Part shown: in pieces, positions 33,666 to 41,781 of the stretch | How the letters are laid out: every line of letters starts with the position of its first letter | Position numbering within the stretch: position 1 is the stretch's first letter | From: Leifsonia shinshuensis | GTDB taxonomy: Bacteria > Actinomycetota > Actinomycetes > Actinomycetales > Microbacteriaceae | Direction: 5' to 3' | Length of the DNA: 64,000 bases | NCBI RefSeq assembly: GCF_031456835.1 | Contig: NZ_JAVDVK010000001.1 | Coordinates: forward strand, 1,860,001-1,924,000 | Position numbers and translations under genes: made by a program | Notes under the pieces: generated by a model | Database searches by the model: none | Told to the model about the DNA's origin: nothing | Seen by the model: the letters and a program-made list of their open reading frames with translations, nothing else

Positions 33666-34285
33666 GACGCCTCCCGGAAGCGCACGACGGTGCCCGGCCG
33701 GAGCAGTGCGGGAGGGTCGGCGGCCTCGTCCCAGAGCACCGCATCCGTGCGGCCGATCAGCTGCCAGCCGCCCGGGCTGGAGCGGGGGTAGACGCCGCTG
33801 AAGGCTCCGGCCAGCCCGACGGATCCGGCGGGGACGGAGGTGCGGGGCGTGCTGCGCCGCGGCACCTCGAGCGGCGCCGCGTGGGCATCGGCGACGAGGT
33901 ACGCGAACCCCGGGGCGAAGCCGCCGAACGCCACCCGCCACGGCGTGCCGGTGTGCGCCGCGACCACGTCGCGCTCGGTCAGCCCGGTGATCCGCGCGAC
34001 TTCCGAGAGGTCCTCGCCGTCGTACCTCACGGCCACGTCGACGATCCGCTCCTCGCCCGCCTCCGGCTCCCGGGGAGGGGTGCGCTCCACCCACGCGGCT
34101 GCGGCGCTGAGCGGCAGGATGCGCGGCTCGACCTCCACCGCGATGGTGCGGGCGGCGGGGACGAGGTCCACGACCCCGTAGGGGCGCGTGGACTCGAGGC
34201 CGCGGAACAGCGCGAGCACCGCGTCCAGCCCGTCCAGCTCGATCAGGAGCGCACGATCCCCGTACGGGAGGATGCGGCGGGTCAC
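33662..34285 (-). CDS. pxpB: 5-oxoprolinase subunit PxpB (allophanate hydrolase subunit 1 family)
   Basis: 207 aa from a GTG at 34285. Family hallmarks are the start ILPYGDRALLIEL, the central VRYDGEDL, and FGGFAPGFAYL followed by VPAGSVGLAG and YPRSSPGGWQLIGRT. It is the ATP-dependent partner of PxpC. It overlaps pxpA upstream and pxpC downstream by 4 bp each, so the three are made in equal amounts. Confidence 0.94.
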   Translation of the reverse strand: MTRRILPYGDRALLIELDGLDAVLALFRGLESTRPYGVVDLVPAARTIAVEVEPRILPLSAAAAWVERTPPREPEAGEERIVDVAVRYDGEDLSEVARITGLTERDVVAAHTGTPWRVAFGGFAPGFAYLVADAHAAPLEVPRRSTPRTSVPAGSVGLAGAFSGVYPRSSPGGWQLIGRTDAVLWDEAADPPALLRPGTVVRFREAS

Positions 34286-35043
34286 GCGAACGGCTCCACG
34301 GCGACGCCCGCCCCGGCGAGCGCGTCGCGCACGGCGCGGGCCATCGTCACGGCGCCCGGGGTGTCGCCGTGCACGCACAGCGAGTCGACCTCGACCGGGA
34401 TGTCGGTGCCGTCGGCCGCTGTGACGCGGCCCTCCTCGACCATGCGAACGGCACGGGCGGCGATGGCCGCGTCGTCCGTCAGCAGGGCGCCCGGCTCGGT
34501 GCGCGGCACGAGGGTGCCGTCGGCGCGGTAGCCGCGGTCCACGAAGGCCTCGCGCACGAACCGGAGGCCGGCGTCCCGCGCCGCGTGCTCGACCGCCGAG
34601 CCGGCGAGGCCGAGCAGGGCGAGCGACGGGTCGAAGGCGAGCACCGCATCCACCACCGCCCGCGCTTGGGCGTCGTCGCGGACGATGCGGTTGTACAGCG
34701 CGCCGTGCGGCTTCACGTAGCGGACGGCCGTGCCGGCTACCCGCGCCAGGCCGTGCAGCGCCGACAGCTGGTACAGCACCTCATCGCGCAGCTCGCCCGG
34801 CGGGACATCCATCGACCGGCGGCCGAAACCGGCCAGGTCGCGGTACGAGACGTGCGCACCCACGGTCACGCCGTTCGCCGCCGCCTCCCGGCAGGTCGCG
34901 AGCATGGTGGAGGCGTCACCCGCGTGGAAGCCGCAGGCCACGTTGGCGCTCGACACGAGCCGCAGCAGGGCGGCGTCGTCGCCCATCGACCAGGCGCCGA
35001 AGGACTCGCCGAGGTCGCTGTTGAGGTCGATGGGACGCGTCAT
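34282..35043 (-). CDS. pxpA: 5-oxoprolinase subunit PxpA (LamB/YcsF family)
   Basis: 253 aa from the ATG at 35043. The LamB/YcsF signature starts IDLNSDLGESFGAW, followed by SANVACGFHAGD, GAHVSYRDLAGFGRR, YVKPHGALYN and VDSLCVHGDTPGA, all with the metal-binding His and Asp residues. It is first in the order pxpA-pxpB-pxpC. No ribosome site is seen; CACAAT six bases before the ATG suggests a leaderless start. Confidence 0.96.
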   Translation of the reverse strand: MTRPIDLNSDLGESFGAWSMGDDAALLRLVSSANVACGFHAGDASTMLATCREAAANGVTVGAHVSYRDLAGFGRRSMDVPPGELRDEVLYQLSALHGLARVAGTAVRYVKPHGALYNRIVRDDAQARAVVDAVLAFDPSLALLGLAGSAVEHAARDAGLRFVREAFVDRGYRADGTLVPRTEPGALLTDDAAIAARAVRMVEEGRVTAADGTDIPVEVDSLCVHGDTPGAVTMARAVRDALAGAGVAVEPFA

Positions 35044-35083
35044 GTCCCTATTGTGCCAACCTCGGTCGCCGGCTCCCTCGGCA

Positions 35084-35698
35084 CTACTGCCGGGCGCGCG
35101 CCGCCCGCGCCCGGTGCGCCCGGACCTTCGCGCGGTTGCCGCAACGCTGCATCGAGCACCAGCGGCGGGTGCCGCTGCGCGAGGTGTCGAGGTAGACCAG
35201 GCGGCAGTCGTCGGCGGAGCACTCGCGGATCCGGCCGTCCACGTCCGGTCCGAACAGGCGCACGGCGTCGCGCGCGATCGAGCCAAGGGCCTGGTGCGGG
35301 CGCGCGTTCGTGCGACCCGCCTGACGGCCGCCGCCGGCCAGCACCGGCGGGATGTCCGGGGTGGCGGCGAACAGGTTCACGACGTCCACGTCGTCGGGCG
35401 ACAGCGGGTCGCCGACGCTCGCCTGGCGCGCCAGGCGGCCGATCGCCGCGCGCAGGCCGCCGGCGTCGCGGAACTCGCGCTCCCCCGCGGTCGGCGCGAC
35501 CTCGGGGAACCGCTCGACCAGCCAGTCGTTGAGCGCTGCCGCGTCGCGGACTGTCGCGTCCTCCCCCGCCTCGGAGTCGAGGCCGCCGGTGTAGGCGAAG
35601 TCGAGGGCGAGCGAGCCCGAGTCGAACCACCAGCGCTGCCCGTCGGCGGGCTCCATCCACTGGCCGGTCCCTCGGGTGAGTATCGCTTCCATCGCCAT
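35084..35698 (-). CDS. CGNR zinc-finger, ABATE-domain putative transcription regulator
   Basis: 204 aa from the ATG at 35698 (a second ATG two codons on is possible). An N-terminal ABATE-type stress-sensing domain (WWFDSGSLALDFAYTGG) is followed by a C-terminal zinc finger in which CSADDC and CSMQRCGNR supply the four Cys and the CGNR motif. Proteins of this family are presumed DNA-binding regulators; direct evidence is scarce. The gene appears leaderless, with its -10 inside a palindrome, so autoregulation is plausible. It lies 40 bp upstream of pxpA on the same strand and could feed into that operon. Confidence 0.87.
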   Translation of the reverse strand: MAMEAILTRGTGQWMEPADGQRWWFDSGSLALDFAYTGGLDSEAGEDATVRDAAALNDWLVERFPEVAPTAGEREFRDAGGLRAAIGRLARQASVGDPLSPDDVDVVNLFAATPDIPPVLAGGGRQAGRTNARPHQALGSIARDAVRLFGPDVDGRIRECSADDCRLVYLDTSRSGTRRWCSMQRCGNRAKVRAHRARAARARQ

Positions 35699-35699
35699 G

Positions 35700-35718
35700 T
35701 AACCAACATAGTCGGTTA
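35700..35718 (-). promoter_or_regulatory. Palindromic operator over the CGNR gene promoter
   Basis: TAACCAAC-ATA-GTCGGTTA is an 8-bp inverted repeat with one mismatch and a 3-bp centre. The minus-strand -10 TATGTT (35710-35705) lies inside it, six bases before the ATG at 35698, so a bound protein would block the promoter. Confidence 0.6.
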
Positions 35719-35811
35719 GCGGATGCGGCAGCCGCAACGAGGCCGGAGGGCCCCCGATACTGTACCGGACCGGCGGCACCGCGACCGGGCACGAGCGTCG
35801 ACCCGCTTTGG

Positions 35812-35817
35812 CATACT
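35812..35817 (+). promoter_or_regulatory. -10 box of leaderless acetyltransferase gene
   Basis: CATACT is followed by six bases and the ATG at 35824. No ribosome site is present. Confidence 0.45.
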
Positions 35818-35823
35818 GGGCGG

Positions 35824-36432
35824 ATGACCGCGACCCGCCCCGACTCGACCGCGACGCTGGAGGGCGCGACGGTGCGTCTGCGCGCGCTCACGCTGGACGA
35901 CCTCCCGGACCTCTTCGACGCGATCGGCCGTGCCGAGGTGTTCGCCGGCGGGTGGGGCGGCGGTCCCGCGGCGTTCCGCGATACCTACGAGGAGTGGCGG
36001 GAGTTCATCCTGCGCTACCTCGACTGGGAGCGCAGCAACGTGACCGCCGTGGTGCTCCGTGACGGCGACCGCCTGGTCGGCACCACGACCCTCGGCGACT
36101 TCGACCTGGTCAACGAGTCCGCGCACATCGGCTGGACGGCGTACGCGCCCGAGGCGTGGGGCGGTCGCGTGAACGCCGAGACGAAGCGCCTGCTGCTCGG
36201 CACCGCCTTCGACCACGGCTTCGAGCGCGTGAAGCTGCAGGCCGACGTGCTCAACGAACGCTCGCGGGCGGCGATCGTGCGGCTCGGGGCGAGATTCGAG
36301 GGCGTCCTCCGGCACACCCAGCGCCGCGCGGACGGCACCTGGCGGGACACGGCCGTGTACTCCATCCTGAGCGACGAGTGGCCGGCGGTGCGGGATGGTC
36401 TCGACGAGCGGCTCGGGGTCGCGCACGCCTGA
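35824..36432 (+). CDS. GNAT acetyltransferase, RimJ/RimL-like
   Basis: 202 aa. It has the GNAT layout: LRALTLDDLPDLF at the N-terminus, VGTTTLGDFDL for the beta-4 region, AYAPEAWGGRVNAETKRLLL as the acetyl-CoA pyrophosphate loop equivalent, then LQADVLNERSRAAIVRLGARFEG, the hallmark of the RimJ/RimL branch (N plus second-loop contacts). The acceptor could be a protein N-terminus or a small molecule. It is leaderless, divergent from the CGNR regulator and convergent with sprT. Confidence 0.9.
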   Translation: MTATRPDSTATLEGATVRLRALTLDDLPDLFDAIGRAEVFAGGWGGGPAAFRDTYEEWREFILRYLDWERSNVTAVVLRDGDRLVGTTTLGDFDLVNESAHIGWTAYAPEAWGGRVNAETKRLLLGTAFDHGFERVKLQADVLNERSRAAIVRLGARFEGVLRHTQRRADGTWRDTAVYSILSDEWPAVRDGLDERLGVAHA

Positions 36433-36456
36433 ACCCGGGAGGCTCGGCGCCGGGCG

Positions 36457-36954
36457 CTACTCCGTCGCGGCCGCCGCGGCGACCCGGCGCTGCGCCGGGG
36501 AGACCTCGCGGTGCTGCCAGGCGATCAGGTTCGCGGCGTCGAACCGCCGGCTGCACGCCCCGCACGCCAGGGCGCGGGCGGGCTTGCGGTAGCGGTAGTG
36601 CGTGTGTCCGTTCGGGCAGGTTCCCACCCACGGGGCCAGGTCGTCGGCGATCGCACCCCCGTGCAGGCGCTTGCCCTCGTAGCCGAGGTCGAGCGCGATC
36701 GCGCGCCAGCGCGGGCCGTGACCGGCCCGGGAGCCCGCGAGCGCGTGCGCGACCTCGTGCAGCAGGATCTGGTGGATCTCGTCGTCCTCGTAGCGCGCCG
36801 CCAGGTAGCGCGAGACGGTGATCCGCTTGGTGGTGTAGTTGCACAGGCCCGCGCGGGTCTTGGCGTTGTCGAAACCGAAACTCCAGACGGACGGATCCAG
36901 GTGCAGGGCGATCAGGGCATCCGCCCAGCGCCGCACGCGGTCGAGCTCGGCCAT
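36457..36954 (-). CDS. SprT-like zinc metalloprotease family protein
   Basis: 165 aa from the ATG at 36954, which overlaps the stop of a 12-codon upstream ORF (TGATG). The zinc protease motif HEVAHALAG (about residue 78) is intact, with a further His/Gly region GHGPRWRAIA. A C-terminal zinc ribbon has CPNG and CGACSRRF. SprT/SprT-like proteins include DNA-protein-crosslink proteases such as Spartan; the bacterial role is unproven. A GTG at 36984 is an alternative start but GGAGGA abuts it directly. It is the end of a minus-strand gene run. Confidence 0.87.
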   Translation of the reverse strand: MAELDRVRRWADALIALHLDPSVWSFGFDNAKTRAGLCNYTTKRITVSRYLAARYEDDEIHQILLHEVAHALAGSRAGHGPRWRAIALDLGYEGKRLHGGAIADDLAPWVGTCPNGHTHYRYRKPARALACGACSRRFDAANLIAWQHREVSPAQRRVAAAAATE

Positions 36955-37002
36955 CAGCGACGGTCCCCGCCCGGAGCGCTCCACTCCTCCATGTCGAGCA
37001 TC

Positions 37003-37605
37003 CTACGCGTGATCGGTGCCGCCCTGGCCGTCCGGTGAACCGGCACCGCCGGCGCTGCCGCGCTGCACGTCGAGGGCGGACTGCACGACGGCGACCGCGG
37101 TGAGCGCCGCCTGGATCTCGGCCGGAGAGGCGCCCAGCTTCTCGCGCAGGAACACCGCAGCCGTCATGTCGGCCAGGGCGTTCTCGTAGTCGCCCGTGTC
37201 GAACCACACCTTCCCGCGGTTCTGGATGGCGAACGCCTCCAGCGCCGTCCACTCCCGGCCCCGGGCCTCGTCGACGCATCCGGTCAGCTCGATGATCGCC
37301 TCGTCGGCCTTGCCCTGGTACTGCAGCACCTGGGCGTGACGGATGCGCGCGCCGAGCAGCTGCTCGCGGTCGCCGGTGAACCGCGCCTGGCGCACCGCCT
37401 CGTTGGCGATGTCGATGGCCTCGTCGAGCCGGCCCAGCAGACGCAGCAGCACGGCCTTCTCGTTGAGCGCGCTCAGGCTGCGCAGGCTGCCGAGCTCCTC
37501 GAGCCGCTCGCCGGCAGCGCGCAGATCGACGCGTTCGCGCAGGGTGGTCGGATCGTATCCGAGGATGATGCTCAGGGTTCTGCTCCCGATCGGTGTCTCG
37601 CTCAC
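37003..37605 (-). CDS. TPR-like helical repeat protein
   Basis: 200 aa from a GTG at 37605. It consists of paired helices of tetratricopeptide type between about residues 35 and 165 (LNEKAVLLRLLGRLDEAIDI, IRHAQVLQYQGKADEAIIEL, AIQNRGKVWFDTGDYENALA). The C-terminus is Gly/Ser-rich. Such repeats mediate protein contacts; partners are unknown. It lies 21 bp after the sugar dehydrogenase gene and its TAG stop is part of the sequence TAGGAT that may be the -10 for sprT. Confidence 0.8.
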   Translation of the reverse strand: MSETPIGSRTLSIILGYDPTTLRERVDLRAAGERLEELGSLRSLSALNEKAVLLRLLGRLDEAIDIANEAVRQARFTGDREQLLGARIRHAQVLQYQGKADEAIIELTGCVDEARGREWTALEAFAIQNRGKVWFDTGDYENALADMTAAVFLREKLGASPAEIQAALTAVAVVQSALDVQRGSAGGAGSPDGQGGTDHA

Positions 37606-37626
37606 AAGACTACCCGCAGCGGGCGC

Positions 37627-38796
37627 TCAGCCCGGGCGCTTGACAGCCTGCGCGGGAGTGAGCGGCACCTCGATGAGCCTGTCGTCGCCGGAGCGCGGGG
37701 ATCCGCGGCCGTCGGTGTTGTTCGTCAGCAGCCAGATGCGGTCACCGACGGCCACCGCATCCCGGATCCGTCCGAACTCGCCGGCGAAGAACGGGGCGAC
37801 GGAGACGGGTGCTCCGCCGTCGGTCGGCCACACCGTCCAGAGCCGCTCCCCGCGGAGCGCGGCCAGGAAGATCGTGTCGCCGACGACCGCGAGACCGCTC
37901 GGGCTCGCCTCGTCCGTCGGCCACTGGTGGACGGGATCGATGAACCGCGGATCGCCGCCGACGCCTTCGACGACCGGCCAGCCGTAGTTGTTCCCCGGGT
38001 GGATGATGTTGAGCTCGTCCCACGTGTTCTGGCCGAACTCGGCGGCCCACATCGTGCCGCGGGAGTCCCAGCCGATGCCCTGCGGGTTGCGGTGGCCGTA
38101 GCTCCACACCGGCGAGCCGGGGAACGGGTTGTCCGCGGGGACGTCGCCGTCGGGGGTCAGCCGCAGGATCTTGCCGCCGAGATACGCCACGTCCTGCGCA
38201 CGCTGGGGGTCGGAGGCGTCGCCGACGGTGACGTAGAGCATGCCGTCCGGCCCGAACGCGATCCGGCCGCCGTCGTGGTTGGACGCCTTGGGCAGGCCGG
38301 TCAGCACGGGCTCGGGCGCGCCGAGCGCGTAGCTTCCCGGCACGCCGCTCAGCGGCATCCGCACCACCCGGTTGTCCTCGCCGGTCGTCAGGTAGGCGTA
38401 CAGGGATGCGGGGGCAGAGTCCGCCTGCACCGCGAGGCCGAGGAGACCTGCCTCGCCCTGGTGCACCACCCCCGGAACGGTGCCCACCGGTCGCAGGCCG
38501 CCCGCCGGCAGCCGTTCGAGCACGGCGCCGGAGTCGCGCTCGCTGATCAGGGCCGAACCGCTCGGGAGGCGGAGGACCGACCAGGGCGCCTCCAACCCGG
38601 TCTCGAGCACGGTGGATGCGCCGCTCGGCTGCCAGGGGATCGCCGCGACCGCGGCCGAGGTGCCCGTCGGCCGTGGCGTCGAGGTCGGTGTTCGGGTGAC
38701 CGTCGGATCGGGCGTCGGCGGCGCCGAGCATCCCGCCAGAACGAACACGGCCGCCGTCAGGGCGAGAAGCCCTGAGCGGCGGCCGGGACGGGACAT
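37627..38796 (-). CDS. PQQ-type sugar dehydrogenase (glucose/sorbosone family) lipoprotein
   Basis: 389 aa. A lipoprotein signal ends in VLAGCSA (lipobox Cys near residue 23), followed by a Pro/Thr-rich linker. The beta-propeller contains motifs of the soluble glucose dehydrogenase family: GGLRPVG.VPGVVHQGEAGLLGLAV, DNRVVRM, NHDGGRIAFGPDGMLYVTVGD, and YGHRNPQGIGWD. These hold the His and Arg residues known to bind PQQ and the substrate. Expected to sit on the outer face of the membrane. The true substrate is unknown, and PQQ synthesis genes are not in the window. Confidence 0.9.
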   Translation of the reverse strand: MSRPGRRSGLLALTAAVFVLAGCSAPPTPDPTVTRTPTSTPRPTGTSAAVAAIPWQPSGASTVLETGLEAPWSVLRLPSGSALISERDSGAVLERLPAGGLRPVGTVPGVVHQGEAGLLGLAVQADSAPASLYAYLTTGEDNRVVRMPLSGVPGSYALGAPEPVLTGLPKASNHDGGRIAFGPDGMLYVTVGDASDPQRAQDVAYLGGKILRLTPDGDVPADNPFPGSPVWSYGHRNPQGIGWDSRGTMWAAEFGQNTWDELNIIHPGNNYGWPVVEGVGGDPRFIDPVHQWPTDEASPSGLAVVGDTIFLAALRGERLWTVWPTDGGAPVSVAPFFAGEFGRIRDAVAVGDRIWLLTNNTDGRGSPRSGDDRLIEVPLTPAQAVKRPG

Positions 38797-38811
38797 CGTC
38801 GGCTCCGGTCG

Positions 38812-39117
38812 TCAGTCGACGACGCGGACGTCCTTCCAGAAGGCGACGTAGTTGCTGTAGTCCTTACCCACCCGGTCGAACGAGCTCGGGTACGGGGTCG
38901 GGTAGCTCCAGGCGCGATCCTGCAGCACGCCGCCGTCCTCCGACTTCACGGAGAAGTACTGGCACTCGCCCTTCCAGGGACAGGTGTACGGCGTGTCGCT
39001 CTCGACCAGGTACTCGGACTTGACGCTCGCGGGCGGGAAGTACCAGTTGCCCTCGATGCGGATCAGCTCCTCCTGCGGGGCCTCGGCGATGACGGTGTCG
39101 TTCAGCACGGCTTTCAT
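38812..39117 (-). CDS. DUF427 domain protein
   Basis: 101 aa from the ATG at 39117, which has AGGAGGT six bases upstream. A single DUF427 domain fills it: NDTVIAEAPQEELIRIEGNWYFPP, then CPWKGECQYFSV with two Cys, and DRAWSYPTPY. The family has an unknown function. It lies 15 bp upstream of the sugar dehydrogenase gene. Confidence 0.92.
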   Translation of the reverse strand: MKAVLNDTVIAEAPQEELIRIEGNWYFPPASVKSEYLVESDTPYTCPWKGECQYFSVKSEDGGVLQDRAWSYPTPYPSSFDRVGKDYSNYVAFWKDVRVVD

Positions 39118-39157
39118 GTAAAACCTCCTGTCTGGCCGAACGTACGCCCGGGCGCGA

Positions 39158-39793
39158 TCATTCCGCCGGGCGCGCACCGCTCTTCCGGGAGGCTCGCAGC
39201 ACGGTCACAGCGTCGGAGGATCCAACGCGGCCCGCGGCGGCGACCTCGGCCGGTGAGGCGCCGGCCGCGATCCGCTCCTGACCGGTGACGGATGCGGTGA
39301 GCATGTGGGCGACGGCGCCGCGGAGGCCGGTGAACGCGGCGCACGCGGCGGCCGCCTCCGGGGAGGCGTAGTCGATGCCCAGCGCGGCGAGCGCATCCAC
39401 CACCGCCCCTGCGGCGAGGAGGTCCTCCACGGCGAAACGCGGGGAGCCGTCGTGCGCGCTCTCGCCCACGGCGACGAGCGCGATCATGGCCCGGCGGCCC
39501 AGCCACACCTGCTCGGCGAGGATCCAGCTCGCAACCGCCTCCGCGTCGGTCAGTCCGGCGGTGAGAACGGCCGCGTCGCCGGGGGCGTCCAGCGCCGCCC
39601 CGCCGCCGATCGGCGGGAGCGCATCCACCAGGACGATCACGTCGGCGTCGCTCGCGATCGCGGCGAGGCCCGCGGGGCCGGTGTCGAAGCGGACTTGGTA
39701 TTTGGCCTGGCGATGCGCGGCGGGGACGGACCCGGTGGTGACGGATGCGGCGGGGACGGATGCGGTGGTCTCGGCGATGCTGGACGAACTCAC
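39158..39793 (-). CDS. ComB-like (2-phosphosulfolactate phosphatase family) protein
   Basis: 211 aa from a GTG at 39793 that overlaps the preceding stop (GTGA). The pattern DVIVLVDALPPIGG, then LTAGLTDAEAVASWIL, GRRAMIALVAVGES, and RFAVEDLLAAGAVVDAL with a following SPEAAAACAAF matches the ComB fold and its acidic EDLLGAG-type motif. In archaea ComB makes sulfolactate for coenzyme M; actinobacteria lack coenzyme M, so the substrate here is probably different. The call is from motif order, not from a full alignment. Confidence 0.65.
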   Translation of the reverse strand: MSSSSIAETTASVPAASVTTGSVPAAHRQAKYQVRFDTGPAGLAAIASDADVIVLVDALPPIGGGAALDAPGDAAVLTAGLTDAEAVASWILAEQVWLGRRAMIALVAVGESAHDGSPRFAVEDLLAAGAVVDALAALGIDYASPEAAAACAAFTGLRGAVAHMLTASVTGQERIAAGASPAEVAAAGRVGSSDAVTVLRASRKSGARPAE

Positions 39794-40305
39794 CGGGACA
39801 TCGTAATCCGCGGCCCGGCGACCTCCGATCGCGCCGAACGGGCCGGACGGTGCTCGCCCGGCGAGGGCCGCATCTGCCGGCGGATCAGCTCGAAGTCGTG
39901 CCGCGTCAGCTCGATGACGCCGCGCCGCAGCTGGTAGCCCCAGTCCGGCCGGTCGCGGGTGAAATCGAGGGCGCCGAGCAGGGGACGGATGGGCGTGGCG
40001 ACGGCGTCGTGGTCCCACTCGACGCGGCGCCGCCAGGGCCGGAAGTCGGACGCTGGCCCCGACATCGCCGGCCCCTGGGTCACCTGGACGACCGCGTCGT
40101 CGGCGATCCGTCCGACCGCGGTGAACTGCTTGAGAGGCTCGCCGTCCGGATACGACACGCGCGGCGAGTAGTAGACGAAGCCGTCGGCCGGGCCCATCCG
40201 CTCGAGCGGCGCCCGCGCGCCGTGGTTGACCTGCGCGAAGCCGCCGGCGACGCCGCGCAGCACGTGATCGAGCTGCACAACGCCCAGCCAGTAACGGATC
40301 GCCAT
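39790..40305 (-). CDS. EVE domain protein
   Basis: 171 aa from the ATG at 40305. The EVE (PUA-like) fold is recognised from YWLGVVQLDHVLRGV, GFAQVNHG, the aromatic GFVYYSPRVSY and the FTAVGRIAD strand. Characterised EVE domains bind modified bases in nucleic acids. TACAAC six bases before the ATG suggests a leaderless start. It overlaps the ComB-like gene and begins the minus-strand run that ends with sprT. Confidence 0.85.
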   Translation of the reverse strand: MAIRYWLGVVQLDHVLRGVAGGFAQVNHGARAPLERMGPADGFVYYSPRVSYPDGEPLKQFTAVGRIADDAVVQVTQGPAMSGPASDFRPWRRRVEWDHDAVATPIRPLLGALDFTRDRPDWGYQLRRGVIELTRHDFELIRRQMRPSPGEHRPARSARSEVAGPRITMSR

Positions 40306-40450
40306 GGTCCCGTTGTAGCGCACACCGCCGTCATCGGCGCCGGATCGGCACCGTGTCGAAACGGGCCGGCGCGGATCGACGTGACCATGACGGAGAGACC
40401 GCGGAGGAAGATGTGACCATGCGTTCGGTTCAGACGGCGAAGGCCGGCCG

Positions 40451-41731
40451 ATGAGCGACGACCGCGCCGCGCAGGCGCGACGTGCCGTCGAGTCGGTGTG
40501 GCGCATCGAGTCCGGCCGGCTGATCGCCGGGCTCGCCCGCTCCACCGGTGACGTCGGCTTCGCGGAGGAGCTGGCCCAGGATGCGCTGGTCGCCGCGCTG
40601 GAGCAGTGGCCGGAGTCCGGCATCCCGCGCAACCCCGGAGCGTGGCTCACCACCGTGGCGAAACGGCGGGCCGTCGACGGCTGGCGGCGCCGCGAGCGGC
40701 TCGACGACCGGTACGCCGCGATCGCCCACCACCTGGAGCAGGAGCTCGGCGAGGACGATCCGGCCCGTGCCGCGCAGGAGCCGATCGGCGACGACCTGCT
40801 CCGGCTGGTGTTCGTCGCCTGCCATCCCGTGCTCCCCCAGCCGGCACGCGTCGCTCTGACCCTGAAGCTGCTCGGCGGCCTCTCCACCGAGCAGATCGCG
40901 CGGGCGTTCCTCGTGCCGCCGGCCACGATGGCGCAGCGGATCGTGCGAGCGAAGCGGACGCTGAGCGCCGCCGGCGTTCCCTTCGAGGTCCCCGAGCGCG
41001 CCGAGTTCGGGGAGCGGCTCGCCTCGGTGCTCGAGGTGGTCTACCTGATCTTCAACGAGGGCTACTCCGCGACCGCCGGAGACGATTGGATGCGGCCGGA
41101 CCTGTGCCGCGAGGCCCTGCGGCTCGGGCGCGTGCTCGCCGAGCTGACCCCGCGGGAGCCGGAGGTGCACGGCCTGGTGGCGCTGATGGAGTTCCAGGCG
41201 TCCCGGCTCGGCGCCCGCACGGCGGCGGACGGCTCGCCCATCCTGCTGCAGGACCAGGACCGCACGCGCTGGGACCGCATCCTCATCGGGCGCGGGAAGG
41301 CCGCGCTCGCCCGGTCGGATGGTCTGCGGCTGAGCCGTCGGCCGCCCGTGAGCCGCGGGCCGTACGCGCTGCAGGCGGCGATCGCGGCCTGTCATGCGAC
41401 CGCGCCGACCCCCGACGCGACCGACTGGGAGGAGATCGTCGCGCTCTACGCCGCCCTCTCCGAGCTGCGCCCATCCGCCGTCGTCGACCTAAACCGCGCG
41501 GTCGCGCTGTCGATGGCCTACGGACCGGAGGCGGGGCTCGAGCTGGTCGACCGGCTGGCCGTGGAGGGGGCGCTCGCGTCGTACCACCTGCTGCCGTCGG
41601 TGCGGGCGGACCTGCTGCTGCGGCTCGGCCGCCGGGCGGAGGCGCGGATCGAGTTCGAGCGGGCCGCCGCCATGACCGGCAACCAGCGGGAACGGGACCT
41701 GCTGCTGGCGCGAGCCGGGGAATGCCTCTGA
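40451..41731 (+). CDS. ECF sigma factor, ECF42 type with C-terminal TPR-like domain
   Basis: 426 aa, twice the length of a minimal ECF factor. Region 2 covers about residues 15-85 (GFAEELAQDALVAALEQWPESG then NPGAWLTTVAKRRAVDGWRRR) and region 4 about 110-170 (LTLKLLGGLSTEQIARAFLVP). The long C-terminal DUF6596/TPR-like part (VVYLIFNEGYSATAGDDWMR onward) defines this class. ECF42 factors are usually next to a YCII/DGPF protein gene, but none is present here. Two short ORFs precede it, the second overlapping its ATG (ATGA). Possible targets are the two genes that follow. Confidence 0.93.
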   Translation: MSDDRAAQARRAVESVWRIESGRLIAGLARSTGDVGFAEELAQDALVAALEQWPESGIPRNPGAWLTTVAKRRAVDGWRRRERLDDRYAAIAHHLEQELGEDDPARAAQEPIGDDLLRLVFVACHPVLPQPARVALTLKLLGGLSTEQIARAFLVPPATMAQRIVRAKRTLSAAGVPFEVPERAEFGERLASVLEVVYLIFNEGYSATAGDDWMRPDLCREALRLGRVLAELTPREPEVHGLVALMEFQASRLGARTAADGSPILLQDQDRTRWDRILIGRGKAALARSDGLRLSRRPPVSRGPYALQAAIAACHATAPTPDATDWEEIVALYAALSELRPSAVVDLNRAVALSMAYGPEAGLELVDRLAVEGALASYHLLPSVRADLLLRLGRRAEARIEFERAAAMTGNQRERDLLLARAGECL

Positions 41732-41781
41732 GTCGGCCATCCCGGCCACCGCATCCTGATCTCGAGGACGACACTGGGAGC

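Noticed and set aside
40387..40454. Remnant of a YCII/DGPF gene before the ECF sigma gene
   Set aside because: I could not match either short frame to the YCII fold, so decay of such a gene is not supported; reported only as short ORFs.
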